DNA of 64,000 bases from JAXDAY01 sp034679345 (lineage in GTDB: Bacteria > Eisenbacteria > RBG-16-71-46 > CAIMUX01 > VGJL01). The DNA is taken from assembly GCA_034679345.1 (NCBI GenBank), contig JAXDAY010000030.1, forward strand, positions 62,001 to 126,000, read 5' to 3'. A program made the translations under genes and the position numbers. Positions 40,540 through 48,923 of this stretch are shown here, piece after piece. The first letter of the stretch is position 1. Every line of letters begins with the position of its first letter. A model generated the notes under the pieces. The model saw nothing but the letters and a program-made list of their open reading frames with translations, had not been told where the DNA came from and did not search any database.

Positions 40540-42302
40540 TCGAGTTCCCCCCATCCCTGCGCGAGGGGAATGCGGATCGCCATGACGGTCCCCCCCTCCG
40601 GCGCAGTCTCGGCGCTCAGCGTTCCTTCGTGCTGCCGCACGATGCTGTGGCTGACATAAAGGCCCAACCCGGTCCCCCCTCTCTTGGTCGAGAAGAAGGG
40701 CTCGAAGATATGTTTGAGCTGTTCGGCGGGGATGCCCGGGCCCGAGTCGCGCACCCAGATCCGGATCTCCCCTTCCTCCGGCGCGACTCCGCGCTCCCAT
40801 CCGATCTCCACTGCCGCCCCCGTGGGCGAAGCCTCCACGGCGTTTCGCGCCAGGTTGACGAGGACCTGCAACATTCGCTCCTCGTCGAGGACGCCGGTCA
40901 TCGGACGGCTTGCCTCCTCATCCGGCGGCAGGAGGCGAAGCGTCACTTCCCGCTCGTCGGCCTGGGGCTCGACGGCTCTCCAGGCTCGCTGGATCAAGGT
41001 GGCGATGCCGGTCCTGCGGAGCTCAAGGGGGCGTGCCTGGGCGGGCGCCAGCAGATCCCGCACGATCCGGTCGAGGCGATGGACTTCCGATCGCAGGATC
41101 CGAACTTCTTCAGCCCGGTCGGCTGGAATCGAGGAGCTCAGATACTCGATGCCCGTGCCGATCGCGGCGAGCGGATTGCGGATCTCGTGCGCCACGGCCG
41201 AAGCGAATCGTCCGAGCGCCGCCAGCCGGTCCAGACGCCGGATCTCCTCCTCCATCGCCCGCAGTGGCCGCAAATCGCTGATCGTGACAACGAGGCCCCC
41301 GGAATCCGGGCCCTCCTCGGCGAGCGGGACGATCTGCGCGGTGATCGGAATCTTCGACCCGCGCGCCAGGATCGCCGCTTCCTCCGGCGGGCGACGCTCC
41401 AGCCGATGCAGCCCAGCGCGGCAGAGCTCAGCGAGCTTCGGCGCGTGCGCGGAGAGGGCCGAGAGCCCCTTTCCGAGCAGGGAACGGTCAAGATCGAGAA
41501 GCTCTCCAGCCGCCCGGTTCATCGCCGTGATGCGCCCGGTCGCGTCAACCGCGAGGAGTCCGTCGCCCATCGCCTCGAGAAGGCACTCGCGGAATCGCGT
41601 CTCTCGGGCGGCGCGCCGCTGCTGCCTGACGCTCTGGAGCAGCGTCGCCGCCTGGAAGGCGATTTGCCCGACTTCCAGCGGGTCGCTCCCCGAGCCCTGG
41701 CAACCGCCGGGGCGGATCGCCAGAAGGCCCATCACGGCCCCCGAAGCGGTTTCGCCCTCGTTGGCCGCCTCTCCCGCCGCGAGGAGCGGCATGATGAGAG
41801 GCAGGGGCGATGGGGATCCCTCCGGTCCAGTGCTGTCCTCCGAAGCGGTGATCGCCTTGCCTCCGAGGGCCTCCTCCCAGACCGTTCCGCGCAGCGACTC
41901 GGCGGGCCAGTGGATCCTCTCGCTCAAACCGCGGCCGATTCCGCGAGTTCGGTACCCGCGCAGGCCTCCCCCGTCGATCCGCGTGAGGACGGCGACCTCG
42001 GGAATCCCATAGGCGTGCCCCAAGTAGACGCTGATCGTGCGGAGGATCTTCTCCTCATCCGGTTCTCGAAGGAGCGTCTCCGTGAGCTCCCGCAGTCCCG
42101 CAAGCCGCACGTTCTGCTCGATCAGCTGCCGCTGCTTGCGCTCGAGCAGATCGAGGAGGGCGTGGCAGGTCTCCGACAGATCGATCTCGCGCCCGGGGGC
42201 ATGGAGCTCGGGCACGAGCGCCCCCAACTCGTTCAGCCGGGTGGTCAGCGCGGGGCGCAGCGGAAGTGGATCGGGGGTGGCGTCGGCGCCTCCCAAGGCC
42301 AA
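40521..42302 (-). CDS. NtrB-like soluble sensor histidine kinase (GAF-PAS-HisKA-HATPase)
   Basis: This 593-residue kinase has no transmembrane helix. Order: an N-terminal helical segment (~1-75), a GAF domain (~80-225), a PAS domain (~240-345; LLEAMGDGLLAVDATGRITAMN), HisKA with the phospho-His in ASAVAHEIRNPLAA (~375), and HATPase with N-box LVNLARNAVEA, GPGIP and GGTGLGLYVS. TTG 42302 follows a strong GGGAGGTG, which decides the start. The response regulator gene overlaps its 3' end, so they are a cognate pair. Its catalytic half resembles that of PrsK, whose sensory half has a separate homologue at 55.6-57.1 kb. Confidence 0.9.
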   Translation of the reverse strand: MALGGADATPDPLPLRPALTTRLNELGALVPELHAPGREIDLSETCHALLDLLERKQRQLIEQNVRLAGLRELTETLLREPDEEKILRTISVYLGHAYGIPEVAVLTRIDGGGLRGYRTRGIGRGLSERIHWPAESLRGTVWEEALGGKAITASEDSTGPEGSPSPLPLIMPLLAAGEAANEGETASGAVMGLLAIRPGGCQGSGSDPLEVGQIAFQAATLLQSVRQQRRAARETRFRECLLEAMGDGLLAVDATGRITAMNRAAGELLDLDRSLLGKGLSALSAHAPKLAELCRAGLHRLERRPPEEAAILARGSKIPITAQIVPLAEEGPDSGGLVVTISDLRPLRAMEEEIRRLDRLAALGRFASAVAHEIRNPLAAIGTGIEYLSSSIPADRAEEVRILRSEVHRLDRIVRDLLAPAQARPLELRRTGIATLIQRAWRAVEPQADEREVTLRLLPPDEEASRPMTGVLDEERMLQVLVNLARNAVEASPTGAAVEIGWERGVAPEEGEIRIWVRDSGPGIPAEQLKHIFEPFFSTKRGGTGLGLYVSHSIVRQHEGTLSAETAPEGGTVMAIRIPLAQGWGELEWQPRS

Positions 42303-42374
42303 GGTTTCACCTCCCAGGGGTTCGGTCCCTCTGGGATATCGGCCGGCGCGCAGCGCGGCATGAGGAAGATTCCC

Positions 42375-43430
42375 CTATTTCTCGAGATGAGCGAAGAGCG
42401 AGCGATTCTGGCGGGCCCAATCGATGAGCCGATCGACTCCCTCCTGGGGAGAAATCCGCGGCTCCCATCCGAGATCGGCCCGCGCGCGGGCGATTCTGGA
42501 GACATACACCTTCTGATCGCTGGGTCGCCACGGCCCTACCGATCGTGGAACGGGCCGGCCGAGGCGCTCCTCGATCCTCTCGAGCAGCTCGATGAGAGAG
42601 AGGGTGAAGGCGGGTCCTCCGCCCATGTTGTAGACGCCGATCTGCGGACCTCGCTGGATGAACGCGTCGTAGGCTCGCACGAGGTCCTCCACCCACAGGA
42701 TGTCGCGCACCTGCCGGCCGTCGCCGTAGATCGTAAGCGGTGCCGAGCTGAGCGCGGCCAGGACGAACCAAGCGACCCACCCTTGGTCCTCCATCCCGAA
42801 CTGGCGCGTCCCATAGATGCATGACATCCGGAAGACTCCGACGCGGAGGCCGTAGAGATGGCCGTAATCCTGAACGTAGAGATCGCCCGCCAGCTTCGAG
42901 CATCCATAGGGAGTGTGCTCGCATAGATCGATGCCGAAATCCTCGGGGATTCCCTCGGCGTAGTCGTCGCTGAAGCGATAGCGTTTCGCCTCCTCGACGA
43001 TGCCGACCCGATTCACGTTCGCGCCATACACCTTGTTCGTCGAGCAGTAGAGCAGGGTGGGATGGCGCCCGCTCTTGCGAGCGGCCTCGAGCACCCGAAA
43101 CGTGCCCAGCGCGTTGGATGTGAAGTCGGTCTCCGGATCGACGGTGGAGGTGGTCACCGCGGTTTGCGCGGCCGCGTGAAGGATCGCATCGGCGTCTCGG
43201 AGCAGGCGATCCATCAGGCCCGCCTCGCGAACATCCCCCTTCACCCGTTCGACGCCCGGCAGCGAGCCGAGATAGTCCCAGTTGTACGCCGCGTTCGGAT
43301 CGGGACGGCGAAGGAGCGCCCCCCGGGAGAGGTTGTCGACGACGACCACCTGATACCCCCGCGCCGCGAAATACTCCGCTGCGTGGGATCCGATGAAACC
43401 CGCACCGCCCGTGATCACGATCCGCGCCAT
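42375..43430 (-). CDS. NAD-dependent epimerase/dehydratase (CDP-paratose/tyvelose 2-epimerase-like)
   Basis: This is an extended short-chain dehydrogenase of 351 residues. The NAD motif is ITGGAGFIGSHAAEYF. The catalytic Tyr-Lys pair is in TPYGCSKLAGDLYVQDYG and the catalytic Ser/Thr lies near CSTNKVYG. The phrases STNKVYG and RMSCIYGTRQFGMEDQGWV are shared with CDP-paratose/tyvelose 2-epimerases, so a 2-epimerase of a nucleotide sugar is the best guess; other SDR sugar epimerases cannot be excluded. The start follows CGAGGAGAG. Together with the SDR and dehydrogenase genes upstream, it points to surface-polysaccharide precursors. Confidence 0.8.
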   Translation of the reverse strand: MARIVITGGAGFIGSHAAEYFAARGYQVVVVDNLSRGALLRRPDPNAAYNWDYLGSLPGVERVKGDVREAGLMDRLLRDADAILHAAAQTAVTTSTVDPETDFTSNALGTFRVLEAARKSGRHPTLLYCSTNKVYGANVNRVGIVEEAKRYRFSDDYAEGIPEDFGIDLCEHTPYGCSKLAGDLYVQDYGHLYGLRVGVFRMSCIYGTRQFGMEDQGWVAWFVLAALSSAPLTIYGDGRQVRDILWVEDLVRAYDAFIQRGPQIGVYNMGGGPAFTLSLIELLERIEERLGRPVPRSVGPWRPSDQKVYVSRIARARADLGWEPRISPQEGVDRLIDWARQNRSLFAHLEK

Positions 43431-43563
43431 CGATCTCTCCTCGCCGGAACGCGCTGCGCCCCCCGCGGAGAGTATCTGCGCGGCGCCACGCTGGCAAGTC
43501 GGCTCCGGAGAGAGGGCCCGCAGCTGGAATCAGCGTGCCGAAGGAATCGGCGCGCCGAAGGGA

Positions 43564-44487
43564 TCAGCGCGCCGGCAGGAGCACGGAGAGGGAGAAGTGG
43601 TGAAGCTCCCCGGTTTCTTCGTCGGGGGCGAAGGCGTAAGCGAGCTCGAGTCCCCGGGTCCCGATGGCGAGACCCGCGCGCGGCCGAAAGCCGAGCTGTG
43701 GATCGTTGGAGTCATAGGCAGCTCCACCGAGAAGGGAGATCCCCCCGGGGCCGTGGAAGCGCCCTCCCCCGAAGACGATCGGAACCTCCCCCTCCCGGAG
43801 CACGGAGTGGATCTCGAGCCGCGCCAGACGACCGATGGGGCGGGACGCGCCGAGCGTGAACTCGGTCGGGATCGGATAGCGCCCCGACGGGCCCACCGCA
43901 TCCGCTCCGAGATTCCGCGCTCCCCCGCCAATCACCGCGCCCAGGAAGTCGACCTCGAGACCGCAGTCGAAGCCCACGCCCGTGATCGCCGACTCCCCAC
44001 CGTGGAGATAGAGCCAGCGCGCCCCCAGCCCTACCCGAAGCCCCGGCAGGACGGAGCGTCCCCACCCGGCTCCCACGGCGAGCTCGATCGGTTGGAACGA
44101 TCCCAGAGTCGCGCCGGCGGCGTCGTAAGCCGGGAGGCTCCCGGCATGGACGGCGGACACGTCCACTCCGATTCCCCCCAGAGAGGTCGCGATGCTGCCG
44201 GTGAGCGACTCGAGGGCCAAACCGGACTGCCAGCTCTGATGTCCCGCGGCCGCCGCAGCCCGTTCCGCGCGGGCCAGTCCGGCGGGATTCGATCTTGTGG
44301 CCGCGGCGGGATCGGTCCCGACGGCCGGGAGCCCCCCGGAGGCCGTCTGTGTCGCCGTGAGAGGCCGCGTGGCTGAGAGAAACGCCAGAGTCGGGCCAGT
44401 GGCCCCCGAGGGGGCCGGGAGGGCCCCAAAAAGCCCTAGGACGAGGATCGGCGCAAGATGGGCCCGGCGAGGGAAGGGGGTTCTCAT
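43564..44487 (-). CDS. PorV/PorQ-like (UPF0164) outer-membrane protein
   Basis: This 307-residue protein has a signal peptide (~1-29, ending SGA). The mature start has the UPF0164/PorV pattern: FLSATRPLTATQ, then GTDPAAATRSNPAGLARAE and a HQSWQSGLALE segment. The rest is beta-barrel-like with Gly-rich strands, ending FSLSVLLPAR. PorV of type IX secretion and its relatives in FCB bacteria are 13-14-stranded outer-membrane proteins. No other T9SS gene is in the window. An AT-rich segment TATAGATACG (minus strand, 44560-44551) about 65 bases before the start could be a -10. Confidence 0.7.
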   Translation of the reverse strand: MRTPFPRRAHLAPILVLGLFGALPAPSGATGPTLAFLSATRPLTATQTASGGLPAVGTDPAAATRSNPAGLARAERAAAAAGHQSWQSGLALESLTGSIATSLGGIGVDVSAVHAGSLPAYDAAGATLGSFQPIELAVGAGWGRSVLPGLRVGLGARWLYLHGGESAITGVGFDCGLEVDFLGAVIGGGARNLGADAVGPSGRYPIPTEFTLGASRPIGRLARLEIHSVLREGEVPIVFGGGRFHGPGGISLLGGAAYDSNDPQLGFRPRAGLAIGTRGLELAYAFAPDEETGELHHFSLSVLLPAR

Positions 44488-44680
44488 GCCCGGGGAGAAA
44501 CGCGAGGATCGTGCCGGGCGAGCGCTTGCCGCTGCGTCCGGGAGCCGGCTCGTATCTATAGCGAAATCAGTGGCTTAGAGAATGACTCCGGCGATCGGGC
44601 CGCTCTTCGGTCGCCGCTGCGGTCAGCCGGCGTTGCGATGCGCTGCGATCCCCTTGCAGTTTGCGGTTCGACTCGCGATT

Positions 44681-45640
44681 TCAAACACTCTCGGAGAGGG
44701 CCTCCGCAGTGCGGCGCAGTCCCGTCTCAAGGTCCACTGAGGGGCGGAAGCCAAGCAGAGAAGCGGCGCGCGAGATATCGGCAACCGAATCCCGGACATC
44801 GCCCACGCGCGCGGGAGCAAAGCGAGGAGTGATCTTCCGACCCGTCACTTTTCCCATGAGCTCGATGAGCTGCAGAAGCGAGGTCTGCTCTCCGCAGGCG
44901 ACATTGACGATCCGGCCGCCGGTCTCCGCGCAGGAGAGCGCGGCGCGGTTCGCATCGACCACGTTGTCGATATAGGTGAAGTCCCGCGTCTGCCTGCCGT
45001 CGCCGTAGATCACGGGGGCCTCCCCCTCCCGGATGGCCCGAAGGAAGAGCGGGATGACCGCCGCGTAGGGGGAGCCGGGATCCTGACGCGGACCGAAGAC
45101 GTTGAAGTAGCGGAGCGTCAGCGTCGGCAGCCCATAGAGCTCCGCGTAGAGGCGCACGTACTCCTCGGCGATCCACTTGCCCATCGCGTAGGGCGATTTC
45201 GGGGCGGGTCGCATCGACTCCCGCTTCGGGAGATCGGGCTGATCGCCGTAGACCGATGAGGAGCCGGCGAGGACGAACCTCCGGATGCCGCCCCCCTTGC
45301 GACACGCCTCGAGCAAGCGAAGCGTGCCGTCCACGCTGACCGAGAGGCTGGTTTCGGGGTCCTGGACGGAACGCTCCACGGACGGCAGCGCCGCCTCGTG
45401 GAAGACTTCGCTGACGCCGGCCATTGCCTCGCCGACACGGGCCGGGTCCCGGACATCGCCCCGGATGAACTCGATCTTCCGACCATGGGTCGCACGGAGC
45501 CAGTCCACCGTCTCGATCGACCCGGTGGAGAGGTCGTCCAGGATCCGCACCCGGCGGCCGTCGCGCGCGAATCGGTCGGAGAGGTGCGATCCAATGAAAC
45601 CCGCTCCGCCGGTTATGAGTATGACGTCGTGTGCATCCAA
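44681..45640 (-). CDS. NAD-dependent nucleotide-sugar 4-epimerase (UDP-GlcNAc/UDP-Glc type)
   Basis: This 319-residue extended SDR begins ITGGAGFIGSHLSDRF. It has the catalytic SSVYGDQPDLP with the Ser, and the SPYAMGKWIAEEY Tyr-x3-Lys pair. LRYFNVFGPRQDPGSPYAAVIP and GDGRQTRDFTYIDNVV are typical of WbpP/TviC-like UDP-GlcNAc 4-epimerases and of UDP-glucuronate-modifying SDRs. It starts 34 bases after the UDP-sugar dehydrogenase and probably shares its operon, so hexuronic acid or HexNAcA units are a likely product. Exact substrate uncertain. Confidence 0.82.
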   Translation of the reverse strand: MDAHDVILITGGAGFIGSHLSDRFARDGRRVRILDDLSTGSIETVDWLRATHGRKIEFIRGDVRDPARVGEAMAGVSEVFHEAALPSVERSVQDPETSLSVSVDGTLRLLEACRKGGGIRRFVLAGSSSVYGDQPDLPKRESMRPAPKSPYAMGKWIAEEYVRLYAELYGLPTLTLRYFNVFGPRQDPGSPYAAVIPLFLRAIREGEAPVIYGDGRQTRDFTYIDNVVDANRAALSCAETGGRIVNVACGEQTSLLQLIELMGKVTGRKITPRFAPARVGDVRDSVADISRAASLLGFRPSVDLETGLRRTAEALSESV

Positions 45641-45674
45641 GCTGGTTCGATCTCCCGGGCCGAGGCCTTCCGCT

Positions 45675-46970
45675 CTACAGGCGGAAGAGCTTCGGGCTTT
45701 CGATCCCTTTCAAGGCGTTGCGCGTGTCAACCACGATCCGGCTCTCAGCCAGAATTCGATCGTACGGCAGGTTCTTGTGATTCGTGACGATGACCGCGCA
45801 GTCGATCTCCCGGAGCAGCTCGCTGGTCAGTTCGACAGACTCCAGGCGGTGTTCCCCGACCTCGAGACGCGGGACGAAGGGATCGTGGAAGCAGGTTTCC
45901 GCGCCCATCTCCTGGAGCAGGTGGATCACCTCGATCGCCGGAGATTCGCGGGTATCGTCGATGTCCGCCTTGTACGCGACGCCCACCACGAGGATCCGCG
46001 AACCGTTGACGCTGCGGCGGATCGAGTTCAGGGCCACGATCACTCGCCGGATCACGTGGCGCGGCATCTCCGCGTTCACCCGATCCGCGAGGTCGATGAA
46101 ACGCGCCTCAAACCCGGCGAGGCGGGCCTTCCAGGAAAGGTAGAGGGGATCGATCGGAATGCAGTGTCCGCCCAGGCCCGGGCCGGGATAGAAGGGCATG
46201 AATCCGAACGGCTTGCTCGCGGCCGCGTCGATCACTTCCCAGACGTTGATTCCCATCCGGTCGCTCAGCTGCGCGATCTCGTTGACGAGTCCGATGTTGA
46301 CGCTGCGGAAGGTGTTTTCCAGCAGCTTCACCATCTCGGCCACCTTGGGCGAGCCGACCTGCACGACCTTCTCGACGCTCGATTCGTAAAGCAGCGCAGC
46401 GAGCCGGGTGCACTCGGGCGTCACCCCGCCGACGACCTTGGGGATGTTGTGGGTCTGGTAGACCGGATTGCCCGGGTCGACCCGCTCAGGGGAGAAAGCG
46501 AGGTGGAAATCGACTCCCACCCGCAGGCCGGTCCTCTCGAGCATCGGCTGGATGACCTCCTCCGTCGTGCCGGGATACGTGGTGCTCTCCAGGAGGACCA
46601 GCATTCCGGGGTGGAGGTGGGCGGCGATCTGCTCCACAGCCGCATTGATATAGGAGAGGTCGGGGGCTCTGGTCTTGCTGAGAGGCGTGGGGACGCAGAT
46701 GTTCACCGTGTCGCAGTCGGCAAGAACATTGAAATCGGTCGTCGCCACCAGCTTGCCCGCGGAGACCGCGGGCGCGATCCAGGCATCCGGCACATCCTGG
46801 ACATAGGAGCGCCCGCGCCGCAGCGATTCGACCTTGCTGGAGTCCACGTCGATCCCCGCGATGCGGAATCCGGCCTTGGCGAACTCCGTCGCCAGAGGCA
46901 GGCCGACGTACCCCAGGCCGATGACTCCAAGATGAGCGCTCCGGTCCCTGATCTTCTGTTCCAGCTTCAC
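45675..46970 (-). CDS. wbpA: UDP-N-acetyl-D-glucosamine 6-dehydrogenase-like (WbpA family)
   Basis: This 431-residue nucleotide-sugar dehydrogenase oxidises the C6 alcohol of a UDP-sugar to the acid in two steps. It has the NAD motif GVIGLGYVGLPLA, then PTPLSKTRAPDLSYI and LLESTTYPGTTEEV. The catalytic Cys270 is in GPGLGGHCIPIDPLYLSWKA, and GVAYKADIDDTRESPA follows. Family wording favours UDP-GlcNAc over UDP-glucose. GTG 46970 lies seven bases after GGAGG. The upstream GTG at 46976 is too close to that site. It leads a small sugar-precursor operon. Confidence 0.85.
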   Translation of the reverse strand: MKLEQKIRDRSAHLGVIGLGYVGLPLATEFAKAGFRIAGIDVDSSKVESLRRGRSYVQDVPDAWIAPAVSAGKLVATTDFNVLADCDTVNICVPTPLSKTRAPDLSYINAAVEQIAAHLHPGMLVLLESTTYPGTTEEVIQPMLERTGLRVGVDFHLAFSPERVDPGNPVYQTHNIPKVVGGVTPECTRLAALLYESSVEKVVQVGSPKVAEMVKLLENTFRSVNIGLVNEIAQLSDRMGINVWEVIDAAASKPFGFMPFYPGPGLGGHCIPIDPLYLSWKARLAGFEARFIDLADRVNAEMPRHVIRRVIVALNSIRRSVNGSRILVVGVAYKADIDDTRESPAIEVIHLLQEMGAETCFHDPFVPRLEVGEHRLESVELTSELLREIDCAVIVTNHKNLPYDRILAESRIVVDTRNALKGIESPKLFRL

Positions 46971-47119
46971 AGTCACACCTCCCCCTCAATTCATCGGAGC
47001 GGACGGGCCCAGCTTGAGAATCCATGGATGCCGCCGGCGGACGGTTCAGGCGGTTCCACTTCCCGCGCCCGCCGGATGTTACGACACGCTCCCCTTCCGG
47101 GCAACCTGCAAGGCGTCTG

Positions 47120-47150
47120 TTTAGCCGCGGCGGCCGGTCTGTGGTATCGT
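47120..47150 (+). promoter_or_regulatory. Probable extended -10 promoter of ctpA
   Basis: TGGTATCGT (TGN plus -10 TATCGT, 47145-47150), with a weak -35 TTTAGC at 47120-47125 (19-base spacer). The predicted start is near 47157, about 62 bases before the ATG. Confidence 0.45.
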
Positions 47151-47218
47151 GGAATGTGGCGAGGAAACGGCGAGGGTCCGGGGGACCGTCGCCCGCCCGC
47201 CGCGAAGGGAGACGAGAG

Positions 47219-48829
47219 ATGAGCTCGAAGCGTCTGCTCCTTGTCACCGCCGGGTGCATCCTCTTGGCAGGAATCCTGGGAAGCGCCCTGTTCCTGCGAA
47301 GCGGACACGCATCGGGGCGGACCGTCTACACGCAACTTCAGGTCCTCACCGAGGTGCTCGGGCTCGTCAGCGACAACTACGTCGAGAAGACGAATGGAGA
47401 GGATCTCATCGACGGGGCGATCCGGGGAATGCTCGAGCAGCTCGATCCCCACTCGAACTATCTCGATCCCGAGCGATTTCGCCGGATGCAAGAGCGCAAC
47501 CGAGGCTCCTACTACGGGATTGGCGTCTCATTCGCCATCGTGGACGGGGACCTGACCGTGATATCTCCGATCGCCGGCACCCCGTCCGACAAGCTCGGCA
47601 TCCGCCCCGGGGATGTGATCGCCAAGATCAACGGCGAGTCGGCCAAGGGCATCAAGGAGGAGGAGGTCTTCGAGAAGCTGCGCGGCGAGCGTGGCACGAT
47701 CGTCCATGTCTCGATCCGCCGCCCCGGCGAGACCGATTTGCTCGAGTTCGACATCGTGCGTGACGAGATCCCGATCTATAGCGTCTCGGCGAGCTTCATG
47801 CTGCAACCCGGCGTGGGCTACGTCTACCTCAACCGCTTCTCCGCGACGACGAGCACCGAGCTGGAGGATGCGCTCCAATCGCTCGCCGATCAGGGGATGG
47901 AGAAGCTGATCCTCGATCTCCGGGGCAACGCGGGCGGTTACCTCAATCAGGCGATCGAGATCACCGACAAGTTCCTCCCGGCCGGAAAGAAGGTCGTCTA
48001 CACGATGGGCCGGCTTCCGGACGCCAACGAGGAGTACTACTCGACCGGCAAGGGCCGGCACACCCAGGCGCCGATCGTGATTCTCTTGAACCACGGCAGC
48101 GCGAGCGCGTCGGAGATCGTCGCAGGCGCGCTCCAGGACTGGGACCGCGCGCTCCTGGCCGGCGAGCGAAGCTTCGGCAAGGGCCTCGTCCAGCGCCAGT
48201 ATCCCCTCAAGAACGGCGGCGCCCTCCTCCTCACCGTTGCGCGCTACTACACCCCCAGCGGGAGGCTCATCCAGCGCGACTACAGCGATCGCGACCGCTA
48301 TCTCGAGGAGACCGCGGAGGAGATCGACGAGGAGGCGTCCAGCGACACGACCGCCGCGATGAACGAGGAGTTCAAGACCGCCGGCGGGAGGACGGTCTAT
48401 GGAGGCGGCGGGATCCAGCCGGATGTCAAGCTCACATCAAGGCTTCGAGCGACGCGCACGCAGGGTCAGCTCGGCAACGCCTACTTCGACTTCGCCAACG
48501 CCTACATCGGCGAGTCGAAGCCCGACCTCGGCGACCTGGAATCGTTCCGCAGGAATTATGTCGTCGGAGACGACCTCGTTCGCCGCTTCGAGAGCTTCCT
48601 CGCCGAGAAGAAGATCTCCTACGAGCCCGACAGCCTCAGGGCCGAGATCGATCTCGTGCGCTTGGGCATCAAGCGGGAGATGGCGCGGAACGTCTGGGGC
48701 GAAGCGGGACGGTGGGCGGTGACGATCGACTTCGATCCGCAGGTCTCCGAGGCCTTGACGCTCCTGCCGCAGGCCGAGCTCATGGCGCGCAAGGAGCCGG
48801 TCGGAGATTGGCGGACTCGCTCCCGCTGA
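47219..48829 (+). CDS. ctpA: C-terminal processing peptidase (S41 family, CtpA/Prc)
   Basis: CtpA-type proteases cut periplasmic proteins from their C-termini. The 536-residue protein has an N-terminal membrane anchor or signal (~8-27). A helical cap follows (LDPHSNYLDPERFRRM), then a PDZ domain (~105-195; GIRPGDVIAKINGESAKGI) and the S41 core with LDLRGNAGGYLNQAI. The catalytic Ser lies in NHGSASASEIVAGAL and the catalytic Lys in SFGKGLVQRQYPL. A ~150-residue C-terminal extension (from ~385) has no clear family. ATG 47219 follows GACGAGAG. A shared hairpin terminates it. Confidence 0.93.
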   Translation: MSSKRLLLVTAGCILLAGILGSALFLRSGHASGRTVYTQLQVLTEVLGLVSDNYVEKTNGEDLIDGAIRGMLEQLDPHSNYLDPERFRRMQERNRGSYYGIGVSFAIVDGDLTVISPIAGTPSDKLGIRPGDVIAKINGESAKGIKEEEVFEKLRGERGTIVHVSIRRPGETDLLEFDIVRDEIPIYSVSASFMLQPGVGYVYLNRFSATTSTELEDALQSLADQGMEKLILDLRGNAGGYLNQAIEITDKFLPAGKKVVYTMGRLPDANEEYYSTGKGRHTQAPIVILLNHGSASASEIVAGALQDWDRALLAGERSFGKGLVQRQYPLKNGGALLLTVARYYTPSGRLIQRDYSDRDRYLEETAEEIDEEASSDTTAAMNEEFKTAGGRTVYGGGGIQPDVKLTSRLRATRTQGQLGNAYFDFANAYIGESKPDLGDLESFRRNYVVGDDLVRRFESFLAEKKISYEPDSLRAEIDLVRLGIKREMARNVWGEAGRWAVTIDFDPQVSEALTLLPQAELMARKEPVGDWRTRSR

Positions 48830-48862
48830 CGAACGATCGCATTCACCCGCATCCGAGAACAA

Positions 48863-48896
48863 AGCCTGGCCGGATCGTCGATGATCCGGCCAGGCT
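48863..48896. terminator. Bidirectional terminator between ctpA and the EPS operon
   Basis: A perfect 14-base-pair stem (48863-48876 with 48883-48896) and a six-base loop. On the minus strand it is followed by TTGTTCT, so it should end the long EPS operon well. On the + strand no T-run follows. Confidence 0.75.
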
Positions 48897-48923
48897 CAGT
48901 CGTCAACGCCCGCGCGTCGCGAC

